A DNA stretch of 64,000 nucleotides from Paracoccus homiensis. GTDB lineage: Bacteria; Pseudomonadota; Alphaproteobacteria; Rhodobacterales; Rhodobacteraceae. Below are positions 53,161-62,839 of this stretch, in pieces. A program made the position numbers and the translations under genes. Every line of letters begins with the position of its first letter. Within the stretch, counting starts at the first letter, position 1. Location of the stretch: contig NZ_FOHO01000003.1 in the NCBI RefSeq assembly GCF_900111675.1, positions 1-64,000 of the forward strand, given 5' to 3'. Below the pieces are notes generated by a model. That model saw only the letters and a program-made list of their open reading frames with translations, was not told the origin of the DNA and made no database searches.

Positions 53161-55344
53161 ATGATCTCGATCGGCTATCCCGTGCGCTGTATCTCTGTGG
53201 TGAATTTCACCGGATTTCGGGCGAATTGGGGCTGTCAGGCGACAAGCTGGGGGCTGGTCGATCTGCTGAACGGCGCAATGCCGGTGCCGGACCTGCCGCA
53301 TCTGCGGCCGGTGCCCCTGCTGGGCCGCAATCCCGCCGACCTTGCGATGGAGCAGCAGCGCGATCAGATCCATCAGGCGATCGAGGATGTCGCCAATGCC
53401 CGCCCCGGTGCCGATGCCGGGCTGCGCTTTCTGGAAACGCTGTGCACCCAGCGATATGGCCGCTATGCCCAGCAGGTGCGTCACAGCGATCTGGTCGTGT
53501 TGCAGGCCGAAGGGACGATGGCCGGAACCGATATCGTTCGGGGCGCAAGGCTGTTGCTGCTGCCCTTCGTGGCCCGGCACGCCTGGAAGAAGCCGGTCAT
53601 CGCGATGAACCAGACCATCTATTCCTGCGACGATGATTTCACCCGCGTTCTGGCGGCGGCCTATAACAGCTTTGACATGGTTGCGGTGCGCGAAAACATC
53701 TCGTTCGACGCGGCGCGGCGGGCCGGGATCCGTGATGTGCTGCATATCCCCGATGCGGCGTTTCTGGTGCGCCCGCGACCGGGCGGGCAGGGGCTTGCGA
53801 CGCCGGGGCATTTCGCTGTCAGCGGGACCGCCTATGAAGGTGCCGAGACTTATTCCCGCCTGATCGCGATCGCCGATCACCTGCGCCGCGAAACCGGCCT
53901 GCGTCCCCTGGTTCTGGTATCGGCCAGCGAAGATCGGGCGCTGGTCGATCAGGCGCGGCAGCTGTGGGGCGACGGCGGTTTCGACACGCTGCCGACCGAG
54001 GCGCCCCATAGCGTGGTCGCTTCGGTGTTGCAGCGCTGTCGTTTTCTGCTGGGCGGGCGCTATCACATGGCGATCATGGCCGCGGCGATGGCGACGCCGG
54101 TGATCCAGTTGCCGGGCAACACCTACAAGAACGAAGGGCTGTCGGCGATGCTGGATGGGCTGATGCCCGTGCGTCAGCCAGAAGATCTCGCCGCGATCAC
54201 CGCCGATGCGGCGGCGATCATGGAGGCGCCGGATCGGGCGCGGGACGGCCTTCGCGCGGCGGTCGCCCCCTTGCACGACCGGTTGCAGGTCGCCGCGCAA
54301 TATCTGGCGCAGCTGCAGCAGGGGGAAACGGTTGCAGCGCCCGATCTTTTGCGCCACGCACCGGGGCAGGCAATCAGCGCGTCGGATCATCTGCCGGTTT
54401 ATCGCGCGAACTCGATCCGGCGGGCCGAGGGGTTCAGCTATCACGGCGCGGCTGGTGTCGGGGGCGCGCCCGCGCCGCGCGATCTGTTCGAGGCCCGGCT
54501 GGACGATCTGCAGGCAGGCGATCAGGGCGCGCGCAGCAGCCTGATCCAGATGATGAAAAGCTTTCCCGGCGCGCCGGAACGGGCTCGCCCGACCCTGCGC
54601 GAGGCGATCTATCGCCTGCCGCTGGACCTGTTTCGCGATGCCCGCGTGCCGCGCCCGCCATCCGAGGATGCGCAGATGCGGACGCTGGAAGACATCCTGC
54701 GCGTCTGCGGACCCGATCTTCAGGTGATGTGCGACCGCATCGTGCCGGGCCAGCCTGCGCCTCACCGTCCGCGTGCTGCCGATCTGGCCGTTCATCTTGC
54801 GACCCTTCGCGAGGAATTCGGCGGCAGCCCCGAACTGCTGTTCTATCACGCGGCGCTGATTACCCTGATCCGCCGCGGCCAGGATGACGCCGCCATTGCG
54901 AAGTTCAGGGCGCTTTGGGCCGAGATGCCGGATTTTCTGTGCGCGCGGCTGAATGCGCGCTGGCTTGTGTCGGCCTGCGATACCTTTGCCGACATCTCGC
55001 GCGGCAGCAGCGAAGGGACCACCGCGCTGCTGGGGTCGGTGCTGATCAACACGGTCAAGCTGTACGAGACCGAGCGCGAGGCGTTGGGGATTTCCGATGA
55101 ATCCGCAAATTATCGCAGCATGGCCGGACCGCCGCCGCTGCATGACGGGCTGACGGCCTATGGGGTCGGGGGTGGCGAGATGGTCGGCAATCTGCTGGAC
55201 CGGATCCGGGTCGCGGCCCTGTCCGGGGGGGCGCCAGGTCGGATCGTGGGCGAACTGCTGACCCGCACGATGCAGGCGCATACGGCCTATGCGCGGCTTG
55301 CGCCCGAAGGGGTGCGCGCGGCCTGCGCCGTTCCGCCGCGCTGA
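53161..55344 (+). CDS. Polysaccharide pyruvyl transferase-like protein with long C-terminal extension
   Basis: A 727-residue protein from MISIGYPVRCISVV. An ATG at 53116 is in frame, but its codons (AAA, ACT, AGA) are unlike the rest of the gene. Residues 1 to about 330 look like a pyruvyl transferase domain: NFTGFRANWGCQATSW, VVLQAEGTMAGTDIVRG, YSCDDDFTRVLAAAYNSFDM, RCRFLLGGRYHMAIMAA and VIQLPGNTYKNEG. The remaining 400 residues are not recognised. Such enzymes add pyruvate ketals to surface glycans. It abuts murB (TGA then ATG) and is divergent from the secretion genes. Confidence 0.75.
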   Translation: MISIGYPVRCISVVNFTGFRANWGCQATSWGLVDLLNGAMPVPDLPHLRPVPLLGRNPADLAMEQQRDQIHQAIEDVANARPGADAGLRFLETLCTQRYGRYAQQVRHSDLVVLQAEGTMAGTDIVRGARLLLLPFVARHAWKKPVIAMNQTIYSCDDDFTRVLAAAYNSFDMVAVRENISFDAARRAGIRDVLHIPDAAFLVRPRPGGQGLATPGHFAVSGTAYEGAETYSRLIAIADHLRRETGLRPLVLVSASEDRALVDQARQLWGDGGFDTLPTEAPHSVVASVLQRCRFLLGGRYHMAIMAAAMATPVIQLPGNTYKNEGLSAMLDGLMPVRQPEDLAAITADAAAIMEAPDRARDGLRAAVAPLHDRLQVAAQYLAQLQQGETVAAPDLLRHAPGQAISASDHLPVYRANSIRRAEGFSYHGAAGVGGAPAPRDLFEARLDDLQAGDQGARSSLIQMMKSFPGAPERARPTLREAIYRLPLDLFRDARVPRPPSEDAQMRTLEDILRVCGPDLQVMCDRIVPGQPAPHRPRAADLAVHLATLREEFGGSPELLFYHAALITLIRRGQDDAAIAKFRALWAEMPDFLCARLNARWLVSACDTFADISRGSSEGTTALLGSVLINTVKLYETEREALGISDESANYRSMAGPPPLHDGLTAYGVGGGEMVGNLLDRIRVAALSGGAPGRIVGELLTRTMQAHTAYARLAPEGVRAACAVPPR

Positions 55345-55383
55345 ATGTTGACGGCCCGCGCGGGGCTGGCTACCAGCTTGGCC

Positions 55384-56346
55384 ATGACATTCAAGCTTCC
55401 CACCCCCCGCGGCACCCTGACCCCCGATCGACCCCTGGACAGCCTGACATGGCTGCGCGTGGGCGGGCCGGCCGACTGGCTGTTTCAGCCTGCCGACGAT
55501 CAGGATCTGGCGACCTTTCTGGCCGCATTGGACCCGCAGGTGCCGGTCTTTCCGATGGGGGTCGGCAGCAACCTGATCGTGCGCGATGGCGGCATCCGTG
55601 GCCTTGTCATCCGTCTGGGACGCAGCTTCAACGGCATCACGATCGAGGATGACCGGGTGACGGCGGGCGCGGCCGCGCTGGATGCGCATGTCGCGCGGCG
55701 GGCGGCGGATGCGGGGCTGGACCTGACTTTCCTGCGCACCATTCCAGGCAGTATCGGTGGCGCGGTGCGGATGAACGCGGGCTGCTATGGATCCTATATC
55801 GCCGATCACCTGATCGAGGCGCGGGCCGTGACCCGCGACGGTCGACAGATCACCCTGACCCCCGCGGATCTGAATTTCACCTATCGTCACGCCGATATTC
55901 CCGACGGCGCGGTTATCACCGAGGCGGTGTTTCAGGCCGGCAAGGGCGACCCCGACGCGCTGCATCAGAAGATGGCCGACCAATTGGCCAAGCGTGACGC
56001 GACCCAGCCGACCCGCGACCGCAGCGCCGGTTCGACCTTTCGCAATCCCGCCGGGTTCAGTTCGACCGGCCGGGACGATGACAGTCACGATCTGAAGGCA
56101 TGGTCGCTGATCGACCGGGCCGGCCTGCGCGGGCACAGCTGGGGTGGGGCGCAGATGTCGGAAAAACACCCGAATTTCCTGTTGAACACCGGTGCCGCCA
56201 CCGCGGCCGAGCTTGAGGCGCTGGGTGAATTGGTCCGTCGGCGCGTGCTTGAGGAAAGCGGTCACGACCTGCAATGGGAGGTCATTCGCATCGGTGATCC
56301 GCTGCCTGACGGCGAAGATCCGCATGACGCTCAAGTTTTTGGTTAA
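55384..56346 (+). CDS. murB: UDP-N-acetylenolpyruvoylglucosamine reductase
   Basis: FAD enzyme that reduces the MurA product to UDP-MurNAc. It has 320 residues from [15 protein letters not shown], with [53 protein letters not shown] (with catalytic Tyr-type I layout), [10 protein letters not shown] and [12 protein letters not shown] (Glu near the end). An ATG at 55345 would add 13 residues directly after the upstream stop. murC and murG, the usual left neighbours, are missing. Confidence 0.96.
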   Translation: MTFKLPTPRGTLTPDRPLDSLTWLRVGGPADWLFQPADDQDLATFLAALDPQVPVFPMGVGSNLIVRDGGIRGLVIRLGRSFNGITIEDDRVTAGAAALDAHVARRAADAGLDLTFLRTIPGSIGGAVRMNAGCYGSYIADHLIEARAVTRDGRQITLTPADLNFTYRHADIPDGAVITEAVFQAGKGDPDALHQKMADQLAKRDATQPTRDRSAGSTFRNPAGFSSTGRDDDSHDLKAWSLIDRAGLRGHSWGGAQMSEKHPNFLLNTGAATAAELEALGELVRRRVLEESGHDLQWEVIRIGDPLPDGEDPHDAQVFG

Positions 56347-56474
56347 CAGAGCGAAAATCATCTTTTGTGAAATGGTCTTTGCGGCTATTCTTTTGAAATA
56401 GGGCGCAAAGACGGATCAACCGTCCGCGCAGAATTGATAGAAGTCCGGATAAACCGGACGCATGAGGCGATAAA
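56347..56474 (+). promoter_or_regulatory. AT-rich region before ddl
   Basis: A 128-bp stretch much richer in A/T than its surroundings separates murB from ddl. GTCCGG-ATAAA-CCGGAC (56444-56460) forms a hairpin close to the ddl start. It probably contains a promoter for ddl-ftsQ-ftsA. Confidence 0.4.
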
Positions 56475-57410
56475 GTGGCGGGCAAGTCGAGCAGGACAGC
56501 CCAGACCGTTGCTGTTCTGATGGGTGGCCCCTCGGCCGAGCGCGAGGTGTCGCTGTCGTCAGGGCGCGAATGCGCAAAGGCGCTGCGGTCGGCGGGCTAT
56601 GACGTGGTCGAAATCGAACTGGGCGATCAGCGGGGCGAGGATATCGTCTCTCGCTTGCGTTCGGTGGCGCCCGATGTGGTGTTCAACGCATTGCATGGCC
56701 GCTGGGGCGAAGACGGTTGCGTGCAGGGCATCCTTGAATGGATGGGCCTGCCGTATACGCATTCCGGGGTGCTTGCCTCGGCCATGGCGATGGACAAGAC
56801 AGTAGCGAAACAGGCTTTCCGCGAGGCCGGCTTGCCGGTCGTCGAAAGCCTGATCGCCGATGCCGACGAGGTGCGCCGCCGTCACGTGATGGCCGCGCCC
56901 TATGTCGTGAAGCCCAATGACGAAGGCTCATCCGTGGGCGTCTATATCGTCCATGACGGGGCCAACCAGCCGCCGCAATTGTCCGATGCCATGCCCCCTC
57001 GCGTCATGGTCGAAACCTATGCGCCGGGCCGCGAATTGACCACGGCCGTACTGGGCGATCGCCCGCTTGGCGTGACCGAGATCATCGTCGATGGCTGGTA
57101 TGATTACGACGCGAAATACAAGGCGGGCGGGTCGCGCCACGTGATCCCCGCCGAAGTGCCGCAGGAAATTACCGAAGCCTGCCTGGCCTATGCCGTCCGC
57201 GCGCATCAGGCGCTTGGCTGTCGCGGGCTTAGCCGCACCGATTTCCGCTGGGACGAAACGCGCGGTCTGGACGGGCTGATCCTGTTGGAGGTGAACACCC
57301 AGCCGGGCATGACGCCGACCTCGCTGGCCCCAGAACAGGCACAGCATGCGGGGCTGGATTTCCCGCAGCTGATGCGCTGGATGGTGGAGGACGCGCTGTG
57401 TCGGTCGTGA
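56475..57410 (+). CDS. ddl: D-alanine-D-alanine ligase
   Basis: Joins two D-Ala for the peptidoglycan stem. It has 311 residues with a GTG start (MAGKSSRTAQTVAVLMGG). ATP-grasp signs are VLMGGPSAEREVSLSSGRE, ALHGRWGEDGCVQGILE, YVVKPNDEGSSVGVYIV and LLEVNTQPGMTPTSL. The internal ATG at 56520 falls inside the conserved first strand, so it is not the start. It overlaps ftsQ by 13 bp. Confidence 0.95.
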   Translation: MAGKSSRTAQTVAVLMGGPSAEREVSLSSGRECAKALRSAGYDVVEIELGDQRGEDIVSRLRSVAPDVVFNALHGRWGEDGCVQGILEWMGLPYTHSGVLASAMAMDKTVAKQAFREAGLPVVESLIADADEVRRRHVMAAPYVVKPNDEGSSVGVYIVHDGANQPPQLSDAMPPRVMVETYAPGRELTTAVLGDRPLGVTEIIVDGWYDYDAKYKAGGSRHVIPAEVPQEITEACLAYAVRAHQALGCRGLSRTDFRWDETRGLDGLILLEVNTQPGMTPTSLAPEQAQHAGLDFPQLMRWMVEDALCRS

Positions 57411-58354
57411 TCGATCATCGCCCCGGACGACAGCAACAGCAACGGCAATCCGCCGAGGCGCCGAAGGTCAGGCGCGACCCCGCGCCCTCGCGTCTGAAAT
57501 ACCGGTTGGAACGGATGTGGCTGCGGCCGCTGTATCGCCGCGTCGTCCGCATCGGCCTGCCGGCATTTCTGCTGGCCATGACCGCGGGCATCTGGCTGTC
57601 GGACGAAACCCGCCGCGCGGGGCTGAATGACGGCATCGCGGCCATCGTGGACAAGGTCCAGAACCGCGAGGAATTTCAGGTCCGCATGATGACCATCGAA
57701 GGCGCATCGCCCGCCGTCGACAAGGCGTTGCGGGGCATGCTGCCGGTGGATCTGCCAGCCTCCAGTTTCGAAATCGACCTGACGGCGCTGCGGTTGCAGG
57801 TGATGCAGCTGGACGCCGTCGAATCGATCGATCTGCGCATCAAGCCGGGCGGCATCCTGTCCGCGGTGGTGCAGGAACGCGTTCCCGCGCTGTTGTGGCG
57901 CAACGCGCGTGGCATCGACATGCTGGACAAGGATGGCCACCGGGTCGCCAGCGTGACCTCGCGCGCGACGCGCAAGGAACTGCCGCTGATCGCGGGCGAG
58001 GGGGCCGATCTGCACACCGACGAGGCGCTGGCGCTGATCGATGCCGCCGGCCCGATCCTGCCGCGTTTTCGCGGGCTGGTCCGTCGCGGCGAACGGCGCT
58101 GGGACATGATCCTGGATCACGGTCAGCGGATCATGCTGCCCGAGGAAGGGGCCGTGATCGCGCTGGAGGCGGTGATCGCACGCAACCGTGCCGATGACAT
58201 GCTGGGCCGCGATATCAGCGTGATCGACCTGCGCGATCCGGCGCGTCCGGTGCTGCGGCTGGGCGTCGATGCCCGCAACACCATCCGCGCGGCTCAGGGG
58301 CTGCCCGCGCTGGGGCCGGACGGACAGATCTTGGATGAACAGAAGGGGGGCTAG
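57398..58354 (+). CDS. ftsQ: Cell division protein FtsQ
   Basis: A bitopic division protein of 318 residues with GTG start. A basic cytoplasmic tail (residues 1-45) is followed by one helix (RIGLPAFLLAMTAGIWL), then a POTRA domain (VRMMTIEGASPAVDKALRGM) and the FtsQ beta domain (ESIDLRIKPGGILSAVVQERVP). It has the usual position between ddl and ftsA. Confidence 0.94.
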   Translation: MSVVIDHRPGRQQQQRQSAEAPKVRRDPAPSRLKYRLERMWLRPLYRRVVRIGLPAFLLAMTAGIWLSDETRRAGLNDGIAAIVDKVQNREEFQVRMMTIEGASPAVDKALRGMLPVDLPASSFEIDLTALRLQVMQLDAVESIDLRIKPGGILSAVVQERVPALLWRNARGIDMLDKDGHRVASVTSRATRKELPLIAGEGADLHTDEALALIDAAGPILPRFRGLVRRGERRWDMILDHGQRIMLPEEGAVIALEAVIARNRADDMLGRDISVIDLRDPARPVLRLGVDARNTIRAAQGLPALGPDGQILDEQKGG

Positions 58355-58357
58355 GTG

Positions 58358-59692
58358 ATGGTGGAACTGTATCAGACTCAGCGGGCGATGCGGAACATTC
58401 GTCGTGCGGCCCTGCAACGGGGCGTGATCGGCGTGCTGGATATCGGCACCTCGAAGATCGCCTGTATCGTGCTGAAATTCGACGGCACCGGCACCGACCG
58501 CGAAACAGACGGCATCGGGCCGATGGCCGGGCAGGCGAATTTCCGCGTGATCGGTGCGGCCACGACCCGGTCGCGCGGCGTCCGCCGCGGCGAGATCGAG
58601 ACCATGGCCGAAACCGAACGCGCGATCCGCACCGTGGTCGCCGCCGCGCAGAAGCTGGCCGGGGTGCGTGTCGATCACGTCATTGCCTGCCTGTCGGGGG
58701 GGCACCCTGCCTCTTACGGTCTGAATGGCGAGGTGCCGCTGCATACCGGCACAGTGACCGAACATGATGTGGCCTCGGTCCTTGCGGCCTGCGACACGCC
58801 CGATTTCGGACGCGGGCGCGAAGTTCTGCATGCGCAGCCGGTGAATTTCGCCGTCGACAACCGGTCGGGCCTTGCCGATCCGCGCGATCATGCCGGCAAT
58901 CGTCTGGCCTGTGACATGCATGTGCTGACCATCGACGGTGACATGATCGGCAACCTGATCCAGTGCATCCGGCGCTGTGATCTGGAACTGGCGGGGATCG
59001 CCTCGGCCTCTTATGCGTCGGCCCGCGCCAGCCTGATCGAGGATGAGCAGGAATTGGGCGCCGCCTGTATCGATTTTGGCGGCGGCGGTACCGGAGTTTC
59101 TGTTTTCATCAAGAAACACATGATCTTCGCCGATAATGTTAAAATCGGCGGAAATCTTATTACTCAGGATATTGCACAGGGCTTGCGTGTACCCCTGCCG
59201 GTTGCAGAGCGTCTGAAAACCCTGAATGGCGGGGTCGAGGCGACCGGGCGCGATGATCGGGACATGATCGATGTGGGTGGCGACACCGGCGACTGGGAGG
59301 CCGATCGCCGCAAGGTCAGCCGCGCCGATGTCATCGGCGTCATGCGCCCGCGCGTCGAAGAGATCCTGGAGCAGGTCCGCGAGGTTCTGGATGCGGCGGG
59401 CTTCGATTATATGCCCAGCCAGCAGATCGTCCTGACCGGGGGCGGCAGTCAGATCCCCGGACTTGATGGTCTGGCGGCGCGGATTCTGGGGCCGAACATC
59501 CGCTGTGGCCGTCCGCTGCGGATCGACGGTCTCGCCCATCAGTTGACGGATCCAAGCTTTTCCAGCGCCGTCGGGCTGGCCCTGTTCGCGGCCCATCCGC
59601 AGGACGAATGGTGGGATTTCGAGATGCCTGCCGACAGCTATCCCGCGCGCAGTTTCAAGCGCGCCTATCGGTGGTTCAAGAACAACTGGTAG
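58358..59692 (+). CDS. ftsA: Cell division protein FtsA
   Basis: The actin-like membrane tether of the FtsZ ring. It has 444 residues, with GVLDIGTSKIACIVLKF (phosphate 1), an SHS2 domain, CIDFGGGGTGVSVFIK (phosphate 2), VLTGGGSQIPGLDGLA (adenosine) and a C-terminal amphipathic end (FKRAYRWFKNNW). The ATG at 58358 is 7 bp after GGGGGG; GTG one codon before is an alternative. Codons at 59089-59196 are unusually AT-rich. Confidence 0.95.
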   Translation: MVELYQTQRAMRNIRRAALQRGVIGVLDIGTSKIACIVLKFDGTGTDRETDGIGPMAGQANFRVIGAATTRSRGVRRGEIETMAETERAIRTVVAAAQKLAGVRVDHVIACLSGGHPASYGLNGEVPLHTGTVTEHDVASVLAACDTPDFGRGREVLHAQPVNFAVDNRSGLADPRDHAGNRLACDMHVLTIDGDMIGNLIQCIRRCDLELAGIASASYASARASLIEDEQELGAACIDFGGGGTGVSVFIKKHMIFADNVKIGGNLITQDIAQGLRVPLPVAERLKTLNGGVEATGRDDRDMIDVGGDTGDWEADRRKVSRADVIGVMRPRVEEILEQVREVLDAAGFDYMPSQQIVLTGGGSQIPGLDGLAARILGPNIRCGRPLRIDGLAHQLTDPSFSSAVGLALFAAHPQDEWWDFEMPADSYPARSFKRAYRWFKNNW

Positions 59693-59915
59693 TTGAACCT
59701 GCTCCTGATTCGGTGGTGGCCCTGTCACGGCCACCATATTCAGGTGCCTTGGCAAGATACCGCCTATTCACCGCGTCGTGACCGCCAGATTTTGTGTTTG
59801 CTGGGGTTTTTTCTGATGACGCCGATAGGCTGAATCGCTACGATTGTTTCTAATACGGGGGATTCGAACGGGCGTCCTGCGTCCCAATCGAACAGCGAAT
59901 AAACAGGCGGAAACC
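59693..59915 (+). promoter_or_regulatory. ftsZ upstream region with hairpin and three GANTC sites
   Basis: This 223-bp region carries a perfect 8-bp hairpin TGGTGGCC/GGCCACCA (59714-59721, 59729-59736) without U-tract, and three GANTC sites (59707-59711, 59832-59836, 59861-59865). GANTC is the target of the cell-cycle methylase CcrM in alphaproteobacteria. Such sites control ftsZ in Caulobacter, so the arrangement suggests methylation-dependent timing here. Confidence 0.55.
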
Positions 59916-61520
59916 ATGAACCTCAATCTGATGATGAACGACGAAGAAGAGCTGAAGCCGCGCATCACCGTGTTCGGTGTCGGCGGGGCGGGCGGCAACG
60001 CGGTCAACAACATGATCGAGAAGCAACTCGACGGGGTCGAGTTCGTGGTCGCCAATACCGACGCGCAGGCCCTTGCCGGGTCGCGCGCCATGAGCCGCGT
60101 CCAGATGGGCCCGAAAGTGACCGAAGGTCTTGGCGCGGGCGCCAAGCCTGTCATCGGCGCCAAGGCCGCCGAGGAAACGATCGAGGATATCGTCGATCAC
60201 CTGATGGGTGCGCATATGTGCTTCATCACCGCGGGCATGGGCGGCGGCACCGGCACCGGCGCCGCCCCGATCATCGCGCAGGCCGCGCGCGAGATGGGCA
60301 TTCTGACCGTCGGCGTCGTGACCAAGCCCTTCCAGTTCGAAGGCACCAAGCGGATGCGCCAGGCCGAAGAGGGTGTCGAAGCCCTGCAGAAGGTCGTGGA
60401 CACGCTGATCATCATTCCCAACCAGAACCTGTTCCGGCTGGCGAATGAAAAGACCACCTTCACCGAAGCGTTCGCCATGGCCGATGACGTGCTGTATCAG
60501 GGCGTGAAGGGCGTGACCGACCTGATGGTCCGTCCGGGTCTGATCAACCTCGACTTCGCCGATGTCCGCGCCGTGATGGACGAGATGGGCAAGGCGATGA
60601 TGGGCACCGGCGAGGCCGCGGGCGAAAACCGCGCCCAGGAAGCCGCCGAACGTGCGATCGCCAACCCGCTGCTGGACGAAGTCAGCCTGCATGGCGCCAA
60701 GGGTGTGCTGATCAACATCACAGGCGGCTATGACATGACCCTGTTCGAGCTGGACGAGGCCGCCAATGTCATCCGCGACAAGGTGGACAGCGACGCGAAT
60801 ATCATCGTCGGCTCGACCCTGGATCCGGATATGGACGGCTCGATCCGCGTGTCGGTCGTGGCGACCGGCATCGACGCCGCCGCCGCCGCCGCCGCCGAGG
60901 CACCCGCTGCCCGCCGCAGCATCGCCGAGCCGCTGACCCAGAACCCGCCGGTCGCCCGCAAGGAAGAGCCTGCCGCACAGGATGACGAGATGCAGGTCCC
61001 GCCGCGTCGCGTGGCCCCGCTGACCGAAGCCCGCAGTGCCGCGCCCAAGGCCCCGGCTGCGCGGATCGAAGACGACATGCCGCCCTCGGCCTACCAGCCC
61101 AAGGAACCGGCCCGCCCGACCGCCGTTCGCATCGATGACGACGCCTCGGATTTCGTCGCGCCCAAGGCTCCGGCAGGTCGTGGCCAGCCCGCGCCCGAGG
61201 TGATGGATCGCCTGCGCCGCGCCGTGGAACATAGCGGCGAACGTCAGGCCGCGCGCCAGCCACAGCCCGCCCAGCCGTCCGAGCCCGCACGCAGCCAAAG
61301 CCGCATGAGCGGTCTGGGCCGCATGTTGGAACGCATGGCCGGTCACAACGAGCAGGCGGCCGGTGGCAAGCCCGCAGCCTCTTCGATCGCGGAACGTGTC
61401 AGCGACCGTGTCGCCGCCCGTGCCCGTCAGCAGGACACTGATTTCGACGATCTGGCCAGCCCGGACAATGGCGACAAGGATGTCGAGATCCCGGCTTTCC
61501 TGCGTCGTCAGGCAAACTGA
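59916..61520 (+). CDS. ftsZ: Cell division protein FtsZ
   Basis: The tubulin-like GTPase that forms the division ring. It has 534 residues from [16 protein letters not shown], with [16 protein letters not shown], the GTP loop [19 protein letters not shown] and the T7 loop [12 protein letters not shown] long Pro/Ala-rich linker follows (about residues 320-515), and the end [13 protein letters not shown] binds FtsA and other partners. The total is longer than E. coli FtsZ because of the linker, normal for alphaproteobacteria. It ends in a strong terminator. Confidence 0.97.
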   Translation: MNLNLMMNDEEELKPRITVFGVGGAGGNAVNNMIEKQLDGVEFVVANTDAQALAGSRAMSRVQMGPKVTEGLGAGAKPVIGAKAAEETIEDIVDHLMGAHMCFITAGMGGGTGTGAAPIIAQAAREMGILTVGVVTKPFQFEGTKRMRQAEEGVEALQKVVDTLIIIPNQNLFRLANEKTTFTEAFAMADDVLYQGVKGVTDLMVRPGLINLDFADVRAVMDEMGKAMMGTGEAAGENRAQEAAERAIANPLLDEVSLHGAKGVLINITGGYDMTLFELDEAANVIRDKVDSDANIIVGSTLDPDMDGSIRVSVVATGIDAAAAAAAEAPAARRSIAEPLTQNPPVARKEEPAAQDDEMQVPPRRVAPLTEARSAAPKAPAARIEDDMPPSAYQPKEPARPTAVRIDDDASDFVAPKAPAGRGQPAPEVMDRLRRAVEHSGERQAARQPQPAQPSEPARSQSRMSGLGRMLERMAGHNEQAAGGKPAASSIAERVSDRVAARARQQDTDFDDLASPDNGDKDVEIPAFLRRQAN

Positions 61521-61551
61521 GCCTTCACGAAAAAGTCACAACCAGTACGCG

Positions 61552-61585
61552 AAGGGGCCGCAATGCGCGGCCCTTTTCTTTTTAA
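61552..61585 (+). terminator. Terminator of ftsZ
   Basis: A stem AAGGGGCCGC/GCGGCCCTTT (61552-61561 with 61567-61576, one G-T pair) has a 5-nt loop and is followed by TTCTTTTT. Confidence 0.88.
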
Positions 61586-61747
61586 ATGCAGATACTTGTG
61601 CCAAGACGCCTGCGGAATGTGTCAGCGGACGCAGCGAATGTTTCACCCCGTTACAATTCGTTAATTGAATGCTGGGCGGGGTGGGCCTAGCTGATCTTGC
61701 ACCGGGGCGACGTGACCCTGGACGTTATGAAAGAAGGCAGGCAGATC

Positions 61748-62680
61748 ATGCAGGCGACAGTGAAGAAGAAGGTTGGTTTCCAGGGCGTGGGCCTGCACTC
61801 GGGTGCGGCCGCTTCGCTTGAGATCAACCCGGCTCCGGCAGGTCATGGCATCGTGTTCCGCCGCACGGACCTGACGCCTGCTGTCGAGATCGCCGCGCGG
61901 TGGGACAATGTGACCCCGTCCAAACTTTGCACGCTACTGGATGACGGGCAGGGAACGACCCTGTCGACGGTCGAACATATCATGGCGGCGCTGGCCGGCA
62001 CCGGTATCCACAATGCGCTGATCAAGGTCGACGGCCCCGAAGTTCCGATTCTGGACGGCTCTTCGGCACAATTCGTGCGGGGCATCCTGTCTGCGGGGAT
62101 CGCATTGCAGGCGGTGTCGCTGAAGGCGATCCGCGTGCTGAAACCGGTCGAGGTCCGCGAAGGGGACGCCTTTGCCCGCCTGACCCCGGCCGATCATCTG
62201 GAGATCGATTTCCAGATCGACTTTGTCGATGAAGCCATCGGTCATCAGGAAAAGCGGCTGGACATGGCCAATGGTGCCTTCCTGCGCGAATTGGCCGACA
62301 GCCGGACGTTCTGCCGTCAGGCCGATGTCGATGCGATGCGCAAGAACGGGCTGGCGCTTGGCGGCACCTATCTGAACGCCGTCGTCGTGGATGGCGCGCG
62401 GGTGCTGTCGCCGGGTGGTCTGCGTCATCAGGACGAGGCCGTGCGCCACAAGATGCTGGACGCGATGGGCGATCTGGCGCTGGCCGGGGCGCCGATTCTG
62501 GGGCGCTATACCGGGCATCGTGCCGGTCACGCCATGACCAACCGTCTGCTGCGCGCGTTGTTTGCCGACCCGACGGCCTGGACGTGGGAAACCTGCACGC
62601 CGGATCTGGAAAACCGGCTGCCGGGCGCAGGCGTCGCCGCCTATGGCGATCTGGCCGGAATCGAGGCGGTCGCGCTGTAA
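61748..62680 (+). CDS. lpxC: UDP-3-O-acyl-N-acetylglucosamine deacetylase
   Basis: Zinc enzyme for the committed step of lipid A synthesis. It has 310 residues from MQATVKKKVGFQGVGLHSG. Zinc and catalytic residues are seen in STVEHIMAALAG (His), HKMLDAMGDLAL (His and Asp) and GHRAGHAMTN (general-base/acid His). ATGs at 61697 and 61727 are in frame, but GAAGGCAGG just before 61748 supports the chosen start. Confidence 0.96.
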   Translation: MQATVKKKVGFQGVGLHSGAAASLEINPAPAGHGIVFRRTDLTPAVEIAARWDNVTPSKLCTLLDDGQGTTLSTVEHIMAALAGTGIHNALIKVDGPEVPILDGSSAQFVRGILSAGIALQAVSLKAIRVLKPVEVREGDAFARLTPADHLEIDFQIDFVDEAIGHQEKRLDMANGAFLRELADSRTFCRQADVDAMRKNGLALGGTYLNAVVVDGARVLSPGGLRHQDEAVRHKMLDAMGDLALAGAPILGRYTGHRAGHAMTNRLLRALFADPTAWTWETCTPDLENRLPGAGVAAYGDLAGIEAVAL

Positions 62681-62839
62681 GCGCGGCCGACTTTGCCGCC
62701 TTGCCGACACGAACCTGTAAATGGTAAGCGGATTTCAACGGATTGCCATTTTGCGCCCCCTGATGTTCTGTGCTACGAGAACGCGGCGATGCGGCCCGAA
62801 GGGGCCGGGCGCACCGAAGAATCGTAGGGCAGGGTAAAG
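62681..62839. promoter_or_regulatory. Region upstream of bamD
   Basis: A 159-bp gap contains CGGCCC-GAAG-GGGCCG (about 62794-62809), a short strong hairpin, and one further GANTC site near 62818. It likely holds the bamD promoter. Confidence 0.4.

Noticed and set aside
57206..59755. 849-codon minus-strand frame opposite ddl-ftsQ-ftsA
   Set aside because: It crosses three convincing division genes on the other strand and has low-complexity composition typical of antisense frames in GC-rich DNA.
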